Below are positions 30,415-39,652 of a stretch of 64,000 nucleotides of DNA, one piece after another. Numbering within the stretch: the first letter of the stretch is position 1; each line of letters begins with the position of its first letter. Origin of the DNA: Histomonas meleagridis. Taxonomy: Eukaryota > Parabasalia > Tritrichomonadida > Dientamoebidae. The stretch lies in NCBI GenBank assembly GCA_020186115.1, contig WSYJ01000186.1, positions 744,001-808,000 of the forward strand. The letters run 5' to 3'. A model generated the notes under the pieces. The model was given only the letters and a program-made list of their open reading frames with translations, had not been told where the DNA came from and did no database searches. A program made the translations under genes and the position numbers.

Positions 30415-32370
30415 TTACATGTTCTCATCTAAAATAACATCAATATCAGAATCAGTTATACCAGAAAAACTATTCTTTTTGTATTGTAAATCTGAGTTAC
30501 CCAAAAAACTTCGATGAGATCTACTGTTAACATCAAAACTAATGCTTTTTTCTTCTTCAAATAAACCTTTATCAGTTGGAAATTCTTCTTCATTGCGTAT
30601 TAAATTAAGATTTCTGTTATTTTTGTGAAGAAGATTCTTTAAAGTTATAAACTCACTAACATTGTCATCAATTAAATCACTTTCGTTTTCGGTATCATAA
30701 AACTTTTCTTCTTTTGAAATGACTGAAGAAGTAGTACTAGCTTCATCATCAAACCTGAAATTGATTTCAGAAGCATCGTCTTCTTCATATCCAATATCTT
30801 CCAATGAAGATGTTCCATATTTATTGAGTATATAAGATAAATCTTTGTTTTGTATATTTGATTTTTGTTTTTCTTTTAGTGAAACATTTGGAATATCACT
30901 AAGTGAGGAAATGTTTTCAAGTTTTAATTGATGGTGTATTCCAAAAGGAAGTGAAATTTCAAGTTTTTTATTCTTTGGAATAATTTTTTCATTTGATGAT
31001 TTCGAGGTATCGTTTGATGCAATTTTTGGTTCTTGATGAATATCGTTTTTAGTAATATCATTCAAGATATTGTTTCTTTTAATATCAGTAGTTGGATGTG
31101 TATCATTTTTGTAAAATGTCTGAATATGAATTACTGTATCTTGATTTGGATTTTTATTTTGCTTTTGAGAATCAATAATTTGTTGGTTTTGAATGTTATC
31201 ATTTTTAATTCGTTTTTTATTGCTCTCAAAAATTTCTTTATTTTTGATTTCATATGGTTTTATTGGCGTATCATTTTTCTCTAAATGATGTGAAGCAACA
31301 GAAGAACAAGCTTCAACAATACATTCAGAGAAATTAAATGAAAATGCTTCTACGTTTTGGATAACTCTTTGATGTACAGCTTCTTTTATTTTTTTGCATG
31401 AGTTTAAAGCTTCTTTCTTAACTAAATTCTTAATAAACCCAATATAAGGTGTTGTTATGTTTTGGACGACAATTTCGGATCTTTTTTGTACCATTATATA
31501 ATTGAAAAAGTTGGAAATAGAATTCATTGCTTTTAATTCTCTTAACATTTCAATTACTTCTTTTTGCGCTTTTAGTTTCATGGAAAATCGTTTCCAAAAA
31601 TTCTTAAGATCATATTCTGTTTTGAAATTAATCCTTTTCCAATTATTATATGCAAGTATTTCATTTTGGTGATTTTTGATATGAATCAGTTTACTCGAAA
31701 AATATATCCATTGATCACGAACGAATTGATATTGTTGAAAAGAATCTTTGAGAAGTGAGAGTTTATATTGATGCAAAAGTTTATTCACAATGTGATTCCA
31801 TTGTGATTTTGCACGATCATTACGTGCTTTAAGCTTCAATAAGAAAGAAGAATATGCTTTGTTAAGATTTTTAAAACGAGTTTGACGACAATATCTTAAG
31901 AGCATTGATTTAAACCTTTGCTTGTTTTGATTGAAATCATTTGATATTTCGTTATTTGATTGTGTTGTTGAGCTATAACTAGATTCTAGATTTTTGGAAT
32001 CATTTGAAATAGTTATTTGATTTTCTTTTTCTTTTGTTCTACTTTCTTCATGGGACTTGAGCTTTGCTTGAATAAGGCTTTCACTGGCTAGTTTGAATAT
32101 TTGCTTTCTATAATTTTGAATTGCATTTGTAATCATATTTATCCATAAATTACGCATTGAACTTATATGTTGTTGATGATTTAAATCCATTTGTTTCTTG
32201 AAATTTTGTAAGTTTTCAATTCTTTTTTTATTTTGATAATGATAAATTAATAATTCCCATTTGAGCAATAATTTAATTCTTTTAATAGAATCTAATGTAT
32301 TTGAAAACCATTTGGATGCCTCGAAAGCTGTGTCTTGCTGAGCTATTTCAAAGATTTCATTTGGTTTCAT
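30415..32370 (-). CDS. Coiled-coil protein of unknown function
   Basis: 651 aa. The N-terminal 330 residues are helical and basic with recurrent Trp/Phe-Lys spacing (SQWNHIVNKLL, DQWIYFSSKLI, NNWKRINF, KNFWKRFSMKLKAQK), loosely like Sfi1/centrin-binding repeats. The C-terminal half is low-complexity, acidic and Asn/Ser-rich (DIGYEEDDASEINFRFDDEAST). No enzyme motif or membrane segment. It lies 44 nt downstream of the UBX gene on the same strand, so the two are tightly spaced. A cytoskeletal role is only a guess. Confidence 0.6.
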   Translation of the reverse strand: MKPNEIFEIAQQDTAFEASKWFSNTLDSIKRIKLLLKWELLIYHYQNKKRIENLQNFKKQMDLNHQQHISSMRNLWINMITNAIQNYRKQIFKLASESLIQAKLKSHEESRTKEKENQITISNDSKNLESSYSSTTQSNNEISNDFNQNKQRFKSMLLRYCRQTRFKNLNKAYSSFLLKLKARNDRAKSQWNHIVNKLLHQYKLSLLKDSFQQYQFVRDQWIYFSSKLIHIKNHQNEILAYNNWKRINFKTEYDLKNFWKRFSMKLKAQKEVIEMLRELKAMNSISNFFNYIMVQKRSEIVVQNITTPYIGFIKNLVKKEALNSCKKIKEAVHQRVIQNVEAFSFNFSECIVEACSSVASHHLEKNDTPIKPYEIKNKEIFESNKKRIKNDNIQNQQIIDSQKQNKNPNQDTVIHIQTFYKNDTHPTTDIKRNNILNDITKNDIHQEPKIASNDTSKSSNEKIIPKNKKLEISLPFGIHHQLKLENISSLSDIPNVSLKEKQKSNIQNKDLSYILNKYGTSSLEDIGYEEDDASEINFRFDDEASTTSSVISKEEKFYDTENESDLIDDNVSEFITLKNLLHKNNRNLNLIRNEEEFPTDKGLFEEEKSISFDVNSRSHRSFLGNSDLQYKKNSFSGITDSDIDVILDENM

Positions 32371-32413
32371 GAATTGATTTTTAACGTACGCAAAAAAATC
32401 AAAAGGAAAAATT

Positions 32414-33013
32414 TTATTTAAATGTTGTATTACCTTGTATTGTTACATTAACCATAACTTGACCAGAAAGTTTTTGCGAAGCTAGCGTCTTTGCATTATC
32501 TCTTGGTATTAATTGATTGGGGAACATTTTCCTGATCTCAAAACTTCCCACAGAATCAAAAACTTCTTTCTCCAAAAATTCATACAGCGCTGATAGTTTT
32601 TCGCTTGTTTGAAATTTGGCTTCAATTTTTCTGATATTGTTTCCATCTTGGATTTGAAATCTGATGTTAGCAATAAGTGAAGGAGCTCGTGTCTGCTTTG
32701 CGTTAACACTTGCAAAAGTTTTTGGTGCAACATTAGCACCAACCCTTAATCCTTTAACATCGCTACGACTCATTTCATAATCATCATCTGGTATTGTAGA
32801 AGGTGTTACAGCTGCTTTGTTCTCATAGCTTGTTGCTTTAATCGAACGGTTTTCTGGTCCTGGTGGAGGAGCTTCAGGTTCCTTTTTTTGTGGGGGAGGT
32901 ACTGGTGCTGTTTCTTGAGCTGGAATTTTTGGCTGTGGTGGTGCTTTTTTTTCAGGTTTTGGGTCATTTAATGTCCGAGGTTTGCCTTGAAATTTGCTTT
33001 TCTTTCCAAACAT
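32414..33013 (-). CDS. UBX-domain protein (probable p97/VCP cofactor)
   Basis: 199 aa. The first 75 residues are Pro/Lys-rich and disordered (PPQPKIPAQETAPVPPPQKK). The C-terminal 85 residues form a ubiquitin-like UBX fold: IRFQIQDGNNIRKIEAKFQTSEKLSALYEFLEKEVFD...FEIRKMFPNQLIPRDNAKTLASQKL...VMVNVTIQG. The FPN stands where UBX domains have the cis-proline FPR loop that inserts into the p97 N-domain, so binding may be altered. Such proteins link the AAA ATPase p97 to ubiquitinated or membrane substrates. An AACGGTC box lies 9 nt before the ATG. Confidence 0.8.
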   Translation of the reverse strand: MFGKKSKFQGKPRTLNDPKPEKKAPPQPKIPAQETAPVPPPQKKEPEAPPPGPENRSIKATSYENKAAVTPSTIPDDDYEMSRSDVKGLRVGANVAPKTFASVNAKQTRAPSLIANIRFQIQDGNNIRKIEAKFQTSEKLSALYEFLEKEVFDSVGSFEIRKMFPNQLIPRDNAKTLASQKLSGQVMVNVTIQGNTTFK

Positions 33014-33021
33014 TAATATTA

Positions 33022-33076
33022 AACGGTCATTATAAATGTTTGGGTTTAAATGGTCACTTTTTATTGGCCGGCCAAT
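33022..33076. promoter_or_regulatory. UBX gene promoter: AACGGTC box and 14-bp palindrome
   Basis: AACGGT at 33022-33027 is followed 35 bp further upstream of the gene by ATTGGCCGGCCAAT (33063-33076), a perfect palindrome containing two CCAAT words. A GGCCAATT word also occurs upstream of the cupin gene near 2414. Confidence 0.5.
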
Positions 33077-33352
33077 TTAAGATGTTTACATAAAGATTGA
33101 GTAATAACATTTTATATTTTCTATCTTTTAAACAAATGAATTACACTTTATACCCATTCAAAACTAAAGGAAAAAAGCAATAACAACATTTTATATTGCT
33201 GGGTTTAAAATATAACTTTCTCTAAAATATTTATAAAATTTATTTAATTGAGCTCAAAAAGGTTTTTATTGAACCGCCAAATCCACCCAACGTTAACCTG
33301 TATAAGTTTCACTTATTAATTTATGCCATTGAAAAGCATTGAAATGATTAAT

Positions 33353-35735
33353 TTAATTGTCTACAATATCTTTATGTTTGCGAAGCATTTTAACAATTTC
33401 TTTATAACCTTTTAGAGATGCAATCAAAAGCGGTGTTCGAAATAACCAAAACAATTTCCAAAAATTATTTTGAAACATAAAATTATTAAAATAAATCTTA
33501 AATGGAATAAACAAATATCTTTTGCATTAACGTCGATACCTTTTCGTTCTAGAAGTAATTTTTACTATTTCTGTATAATCATTAGAACATGCAATCATAA
33601 GTGCTGTAAAAAATAATTTAAATAATTTCCAAAAAAGAATTTGAAAAATGAAATCATAGAAATAAATATCAAATTAAATGATTTAATAGTTCTATCATTA
33701 AATTTAATTCCTTCTTGTTCAAGAAGCAATTTAACTATTTCTGTATGACCATTTTGAGATGCCATCATAAGTGCTGTGTAAAGTAATTTTGATAATTTCC
33801 AAAAAAGAATTTGAAATATGAAATCATAGAAATAAATATCAAATGAAATGATTTAATAGTTTTATCATTAAAATTGATTCCTTCTTGTTCAAGAAGCAAT
33901 TTAACTATTTCTGTATGACCATTTTGAGATGCCATCATAAGTGCTGTGTAAAGTAATTTAAATAATTTCCAAATATCTTGTTAAAATATTAAAATACTAA
34001 AACAAATCTCAAATTATACAAACGAACTGCATTGGTATTAATATTAATTCCTTTTTGTTTAAGAAGTAAATTAACTATTTCTGTATGACCATTTTGAGAT
34101 GCTATTATAAGTGCTGTTTCAAATTGTTTCTATAATTTTTATTAATTTTTTTTAAAATTTTAAATGATTTAATTAAAATTTATACAAAATAAATAAACAG
34201 CTTGGATATTAATATCAATTCCTTCTTGTTCAAGTAGTAATTTGACTATATCTGTATGACCATTATAAGAAGCATTCATAAGTTCTGTTCTAAAACATTT
34301 AAATAAATTCCAAATAATTGTTTAAAATTTTAAATTAAACAAACGAATTGTAAATAAAACAAATAAATATCTTTGATATTAATACGAATTCCCTTTTGTG
34401 CAATAAGTAATTTCGCAATATCTATATATCCATTAGAAGATGCCCAAATAAGTGCTGTATTAAATAATTCGAATAATTTCCAAATGTTATTTTGAAATTA
34501 AAAGTTATGAAGATAAATTCTAAATAACACATATAAATATCTTGAGCATTAATATCAACTCCTTGTTCAAGTAGTAATTTAACTATTTCGATGTGATTAA
34601 AATGAGTTGCTATTATAAGTGGTGTTTCAAATACTTTGAATAATTTCCAAATATTGTTTTAAAGTTAAAAATCTTTGAAGAAAAATCCGATCAAAATAAA
34701 ACAACATTTTTAATATTTATATCAATATCTTTTCGTTCTAGAAGTAATTTATAGGTATCTACAAAACCATTAGCGCATGCTAACATAAGTGCTGTCATGA
34801 ATAATTTAAATAATTTCCAATTATTTTAATCATATTTTAAAATATTGAAACAAATAATAAATAAAATAAACAAATATCAACATCATTAATCTTTAATTCT
34901 TTTCGTTCTAAAAGTAACTTAACGATATCATTATGCTCGTAAAAAGTTGCTAACATAATTGCTGTCCGAAGTAATCAAACCAAATTCCATATATTCCTAT
35001 GAAATAACAAATTTTTGGAACATAATATAAATAAAACACATAAATATCTTTAGCATTAGCATTAACTCCTTCTTGTTTAAGAAGTAATTTAACTATTTCA
35101 ACAGAACCTTTACTAGCTGCATACATAAGAGCTGTAACAAATAATTTGAATAATTTCTAAGCATTTATATAAAATATTAAATAAATTAAAGAAAGTCTAT
35201 ACAAAATAATTAAATTTCATCTTGAACATTAATGTTAATTTCTTTTTGTTCAAGAAGTAATTTAACTATTTCTGTATGACCATTTGAAGATGCAGAAATA
35301 AGTGGTGTAACAAACGATTTAAACAAATCCCATATCAACAATTAAAATAAGAAATTATTCAAACAATCTTGAAATAAAACAAAGAAAAATCATCTTTAAC
35401 ATTGACATCAATTTTTTTATGATTAAGAAGTAATTTAACCGTTTCTACTTGTCCTTTAGAACAAGCGCATAATAGTGCATTATAAAGTAATATTAAAAAA
35501 TCCCAAATATTATACTAAAATTCTAAATTTTTAGAAATAACATTAAATAAAACAAAAATTTATCTTTAACATTAACATCAATTTCTTCTCTTTCAAGAAG
35601 TAATTTTACAATTTCATCAAATCCCATAGAAGCTGCATAAACAAGTGCTATATGAAACTTTCAATAAGAATTCCGAAAATTATTTTTATATATCAAATTA
35701 ACGAAGCAAAATTTATGTAAAACAAAAAAATACTT
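33353..35735 (-). repeat. Array of 14 ankyrin units with 170-bp period and frame-breaking spacers
   Basis: Reading the minus strand from 35735 to the TAA at 33353-33355 there are 14 ankyrin blocks. Typical examples are TALMYAASKGSVEIVKLLLKQEGVNANAK and TALMMASQNGHTEIVKLLLEQEGIN. The first codon of each falls at 35651, 35481, 35308, 35135, 34965, 34795, 34625, 34458, 34288, 34117, 33947, 33777, 33607 and 33436, giving periods 170,173,173,170,170,170,167,170,171,170,170,170,171. No block contains a stop; only one (from 33607) has a +1 shift at an A-run. Between blocks lie 83-nt segments (three exceptions: 86, 86, 84) with stops. They begin like GATATTTATTTGTTTTATTT and end with TGGAAATTATTTAAATTATTT. 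They lack GTATGT and CTAAC intron signals. Confidence 0.85.
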
Positions 35736-37039
35736 TTAGCATTTACATTAATTCCTTTTTGTTGAAGTATATATTTTGCAAGTTCAATATTTTTAGATTT
35801 AACAGCATATGGTAAAATATCTTTTGGAGCTTGATGATTTTTGAGAAAATATTGAACAAGGAACAAGTTTCCAGTGTTTGCAGTAATATTAATTATATTA
35901 TCATTAACTTTCATTCCTTCTTTTTCTAAAAATGAAAGAATTTCATAATTTCCATATTTAACACATGTTTCCCCTAACTTTATCATAAATTTAGATTTCA
36001 TTTCAGCATGAGATAATTTATTACGTTGAAATAAATATGAATTTGATTTTTGTTCTTTAGATTCATCAAGTTTTTTCTCATAAATATATTTAAAGATATC
36101 ATTTCGATGAAACTTAATTGCAGCTTGACATGCATTATGAAAAGATGAATGATTTTGTTCACACAAATGAATGATTTCCTCATTTCCACCTGCAACTGCA
36201 TATTTACCTGTATTTTTTACATTAGCATTATTCATAAGTAAATATTTAAAACATTTAACTGAAGAAAAAAATGCTGCATAATCAATTAATGTAACATTTT
36301 TATGATTAATATATGAACACCTTTCATAAAGTGATGGTTGAATTTTTTGATTGAAATAAAAATTTGTTTGTGATGATATTTCTTGAAGTTTTTCTATTTC
36401 ATCGTTTCGAATTATTTTCGTAATTTCATTTGGATTTACTCCTTCTTTAACATACTTCTTATGAAGTTCCCAATCATTCTTTTTAAGTTCTTCATAATTA
36501 TCATAAAAAGACTTGTCTATTTGATTAGTTCTATCCCACCCAAATGCATTATTGGTTTGTTCTTCATGGTGAATTTCTTTTTCTAAATTGTAATGCAAAA
36601 AATATTTCGAAATAATATTTTTTGTAATGTCAGAATCAATTTGTTTTCGTTCAATCATTTTCTCAATTAAATAATTTGCTTCTTGAGATTCGATTCCTAA
36701 AATGAAATGACTAAAAACATCTATAATTTTGATGTTGTTCTTATTTATTTTTTCTTCTTTTATTTGAACCATTTGTAAATAATTTAAGTATAAATCAACA
36801 AAATTGTTGTGAGAGACAAATGCTGAGTACACTAAATTACATATGACGAAGTTAAATGAATACAAGAAATTTGATTTAATTAAATTTATTGATTTTTGCG
36901 TAGAAGATTCAAGATTTTGCTCATTTAAATTAAATATGATTTGGACAAGCTCATTTAATATATTCATATTGCTAACTTCATCATTGCCATTTTCATCTTT
37001 TGATGAGATAAATGTTTGAATTTTTAGATTTTCATCCAT
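35693..37039 (-). CDS. DUF3447/ankyrin protein, N-terminal part
   Basis: 448 codons from ATG 37039: a helical N-terminal domain (FNLNEQNLESSTQKSINLIKSNFLYSFNFVICNLVYSAFVS), then the DUF3447-type block (PNEITKIIRNDEIEKLQEISSQ... LIDYAAFFSSVKCFKYLLMN...GKYAVAGGNEEIIHLCEQNHSSF), then a first ankyrin repeat ending INVNAK. Right after that residue the frame enters the first spacer of the 170-bp array and stops at 35693. The true product is either this truncated protein or, if the spacers are removed from RNA, one of about 900 residues ending at 33353. Ankyrin proteins usually bind other proteins; partners are unknown. An AACGGTC box is 51 nt upstream. Confidence 0.75.
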   Translation of the reverse strand: MDENLKIQTFISSKDENGNDEVSNMNILNELVQIIFNLNEQNLESSTQKSINLIKSNFLYSFNFVICNLVYSAFVSHNNFVDLYLNYLQMVQIKEEKINKNNIKIIDVFSHFILGIESQEANYLIEKMIERKQIDSDITKNIISKYFLHYNLEKEIHHEEQTNNAFGWDRTNQIDKSFYDNYEELKKNDWELHKKYVKEGVNPNEITKIIRNDEIEKLQEISSQTNFYFNQKIQPSLYERCSYINHKNVTLIDYAAFFSSVKCFKYLLMNNANVKNTGKYAVAGGNEEIIHLCEQNHSSFHNACQAAIKFHRNDIFKYIYEKKLDESKEQKSNSYLFQRNKLSHAEMKSKFMIKLGETCVKYGNYEILSFLEKEGMKVNDNIINITANTGNLFLVQYFLKNHQAPKDILPYAVKSKNIELAKYILQQKGINVNAKSIFLFYINFASLI

Positions 37040-37089
37040 GAAAATAAGCCTATAAACTGATTTCTATACCGATACGAAATTTTGTATCA

Positions 37090-37095
37090 AACGGT
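37090..37095. promoter_or_regulatory. AACGGTCGTC box upstream of ankyrin gene
   Basis: AAACGGTCGTC on the plus strand, opposite to the gene, 51 nt from its ATG at 37039. The same ten-base form occurs at 21711. Confidence 0.5.
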
Positions 37096-37382
37096 CGTCA
37101 TATATTGTCTTAGGCAATCGTAATTTCAAAAAAACAGATTTTCAATTATTCATATTAATAAACTAAGTATCCATTTTATAAGAAATATAATAAGCCACGT
37201 TTGAAATGTGTTTTATTTATTAGAAAAAAGCCAAAATATTTTTTTTTTTTAGATTGATTAGAAAAAATTTAATAAATCAGTTAATGAAGTTTCATCACAT
37301 GAAAAAAGCGTACTAGATGAACTCCAAGGAAATTTTATATTAAGGATATTAGATCAAGAATTTTTTTGGTTTTCATGATTTA

Positions 37383-37388
37383 AACGGT
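37383..37388 (+). promoter_or_regulatory. AACGGTC box upstream of NT-C2 gene
   Basis: AAACGGTCTC on the sense strand, 42 nt before the ATG at 37430, with TTTCACATGG lying between as a possible weak initiator. Confidence 0.5.
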
Positions 37389-37429
37389 CTCATTGAAATG
37401 GTTTCACATGGTCTGTTCGCTAAAGTTAA

Positions 37430-38002
37430 ATGTCAAGAAACATTAAATCATCAGCTGAATTAGTGACTTTCCTTTTTCACAATATTGTTCTTGACAATGT
37501 CCCATTTTGCCACAGAACACTTTCTCTTAAGTTCCATTTTCGACTCAATAATTTCCCAACAGATCCAACCCCTGTTGAAAATTTCCTTGTAAAATGGACT
37601 CGTGTGATTGAAATGGAAAGAACAATTTCTAGAGATTCTTCAGGCAAACCAACGCCTTCAATTGTTGATGTTACTGTTTATACTCATAGCGTCAAGGGAA
37701 GTGGAAAGGAAGAAATTGCGCATGGTAAGCTCGATTTAGCACAGATTGTACGTCGTGGAAATGGTTCCACTTCAATTCAACTGCAAAGCAATATTCTTGA
37801 AAGTGTTTTGAGATTTGATGTAGAAATTCGAGGAGGCGAATCTTTCAAAGAAGTTTCGAATGAATCTAAACAAGTTAGCTCTACCCCACTTCCAGAAATT
37901 CATTTATATACCAAAAATAGCTGGTTTAATTTCAAACATAATCCAGATCAAATCGAAGCTGATGCAAATATTCTGGTAGAAGCTGCAACTAAATCAAACT
38001 AA
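37430..38002 (+). CDS. NT-C2-like domain protein
   Basis: 190 aa. Residues about 10-140 show the pattern of the N-terminal C2 (EEIG1/EHBP1) domain: FLFHNIVLDNVPFCHRTLSLKFHFRL, VKWTRVIEMERTISRDSSGK, IVDVTVYTHSVKGSGKEEIAHGKLDLAQIV, and RFDVEIRGG. These C2 domains bind membranes or Rab/cytoskeletal partners without calcium. The 50-residue tail (IHLYTKNSWFNFKHNPD) is not recognised. The call rests on overall pattern, not on catalytic residues. Confidence 0.6.
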   Translation: MSRNIKSSAELVTFLFHNIVLDNVPFCHRTLSLKFHFRLNNFPTDPTPVENFLVKWTRVIEMERTISRDSSGKPTPSIVDVTVYTHSVKGSGKEEIAHGKLDLAQIVRRGNGSTSIQLQSNILESVLRFDVEIRGGESFKEVSNESKQVSSTPLPEIHLYTKNSWFNFKHNPDQIEADANILVEAATKSN

Positions 38003-38603
38003 TAAACAGTACTTGTTCTCACTTATTTTTATTTTTGTCTGAATAGCACTTACTCCAAAACATCAAAACAAGCACCAACTGATTAAAAATATTTATCATT
38101 TCCCAATACACAAAAAGACTTTTGATTTTCATGTGAATTTTATTCTATTATTAATAAAACAATCTGAATCAATGAAACACAATGAATTGGCTAAATTTAT
38201 TTAAAATTGATTATCATTTAGAAAAATGACTTAAAATAAAATTTTTCATATACCTCATAATAAGAATTAAATTTCCTTAATAAAAAAAAGAGGAGAAAAA
38301 ACAAGTCTTCACCATTCCCAAGTTGTATCGGGCTTAAATTTGAATATAATAACCTCCGTTTTTGAATGAAAATAGTTTCAGTTTGATTGAAAATTGCCAC
38401 TTTTACCCTTCGAAAGCTTTTTTAATTCAATTAAGTAACCTTTTTTTATTTGGTCGGGTAAAATCAACCACCAGTTTTGACTCAATAACCGAATAACTCT
38501 GCTGAATTGTTTGAATAAAACATTGAAATAACCGTAATAACATCAATTAGCACCAGTTTTTGATAAAAATTTTCCAGAATCCGGAACGTCAATATAGCGC
38601 AGA
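38003..38603. other. AT-rich intergenic DNA
   Basis: No gene recognised. An AACCGTAATAAC word near 38527 is a one-base variant of the AACGGT family upstream of the next gene. Confidence 0.4.
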
Positions 38604-39149
38604 ATGAGCGATGAGTTTAAAATCAAGGTGCAGTGGCTACCTGGTGCTATTCTTCCTGTCCTCACTCGGCGATCATCAACTGCATCTGAGCTCTCTGATC
38701 TTTTACAATTTTCATGTTTTGAAAATGAAAAAGTTTACTTATTTCATAATGGAGAGGTTTTAAACCCTTGTATGACACTAGAGAGCCAAGGTGTTAGGAT
38801 GAGTGATATTGTAGAATGCAAAATTGTTAGTCAAACAGATAATTTACCTGAAGACCAATCATTTGCGAGAGAAAAAGCACGTGTTATGGATATGCAAACA
38901 GATGATGCATACAATAGTAGAGAAATTGAAGAGGTGGATTCTTCTTCAGATTCGGATTATTACCAATTTTTAATGACAGAGGAAAATGATTTAACAGCTT
39001 CAAACGACATATCAACAGAACCACTTCCGATCATGTGGCAAAGCGAAACAATTAATTATTATAATGATGAAAATAAAACATTAATCCAAAATAATCATCA
39101 AGGAGCATCTACCTCAAAAAACGAAATGAAAGAAAGCTTTTCTTGGTGA
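38604..39149 (+). CDS. Ubiquitin-like-fold hypothetical protein
   Basis: 181 aa. Residues 4-75 have a ubiquitin-like pattern: FKIKVQWLPGAILPVLTRRSSTASELSDLLQF..NEKVYLFHNGEVLNPCMTLESQGVRMSDIVECKIV. The core reads like the I-F-xGxxL-xxxxTLxxxGIxxxxxI signature, but there is no C-terminal GG, so it is a domain rather than a modifier. The remainder is acidic and disordered (EEVDSSSDSDYYQF) and ends FSW. No known adaptor family could be named. Confidence 0.6.
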   Translation: MSDEFKIKVQWLPGAILPVLTRRSSTASELSDLLQFSCFENEKVYLFHNGEVLNPCMTLESQGVRMSDIVECKIVSQTDNLPEDQSFAREKARVMDMQTDDAYNSREIEEVDSSSDSDYYQFLMTEENDLTASNDISTEPLPIMWQSETINYYNDENKTLIQNNHQGASTSKNEMKESFSW

Positions 39150-39652
39150 CAAAGATATTCTCGATACGAAATAAACTGTATTTTTATGGCAAACTATCTC
39201 GAAAAAATCCTTTACAGAAAAAAAATACTTTTCAAAATACTATTGAAAAATTCAATGTAATTATTATAAAACGGTTATTCTATCCGCCCACATTCAAATC
39301 ACAAAAATTTAATTCAAAACATAAAATAGGAATATCTCGAAAATCATTAATTAAATTTATATCAGTCGTGAATAATTGATATAACTTTTATTTTGAGCAA
39401 AATTAATAAAAATTTTAATAAAATTAACTTTAAAATTATGCTTATACGATCAAATGTTTCCAGTAAAAAATTGAATATTTTACGCATTGTAAAGTATTGT
39501 AATAATGAAACTGAAAATATCCCTAAATTCACTTGACATATTTTTGTGCTTCTATTAAAGTTTCATTTTCTTTATATTTTTGTCATTATATGAAAAAAAT
39601 TGGGGATTAGGCCTTTTTTTAGGAATCGACCCTATGTTAAAAGTGACATTGA
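39150..39652. other. Intergenic DNA
   Basis: A short open frame overlapping the previous stop has no recognisable features and is probably chance. AACGGT occurs at 39271-39276, about 380 nt before the next ATG. Confidence 0.4.

Noticed and set aside
33760-33960. Programmed -1 frameshifting at T-runs before TGGAAATTA as an explanation of the array
   Set aside because: Some spacers have no slippery run, most have stops earlier in frame, and thirteen shifts in one gene is implausible.
35645-35733. Reading the first ankyrin spacer as a normal GT-AG intron (A|GTATTT...ATAG|CACTTG)
   Set aside because: It joins in frame for this one spacer, but the other spacers lack GT at that position and several lack AG, so it cannot be a general solution.
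39143-39379. 78-codon open frame after the ubiquitin-like gene
   Set aside because: Overlaps the previous stop region, is Lys/Phe-rich without pattern, and has no promoter-like initiator.
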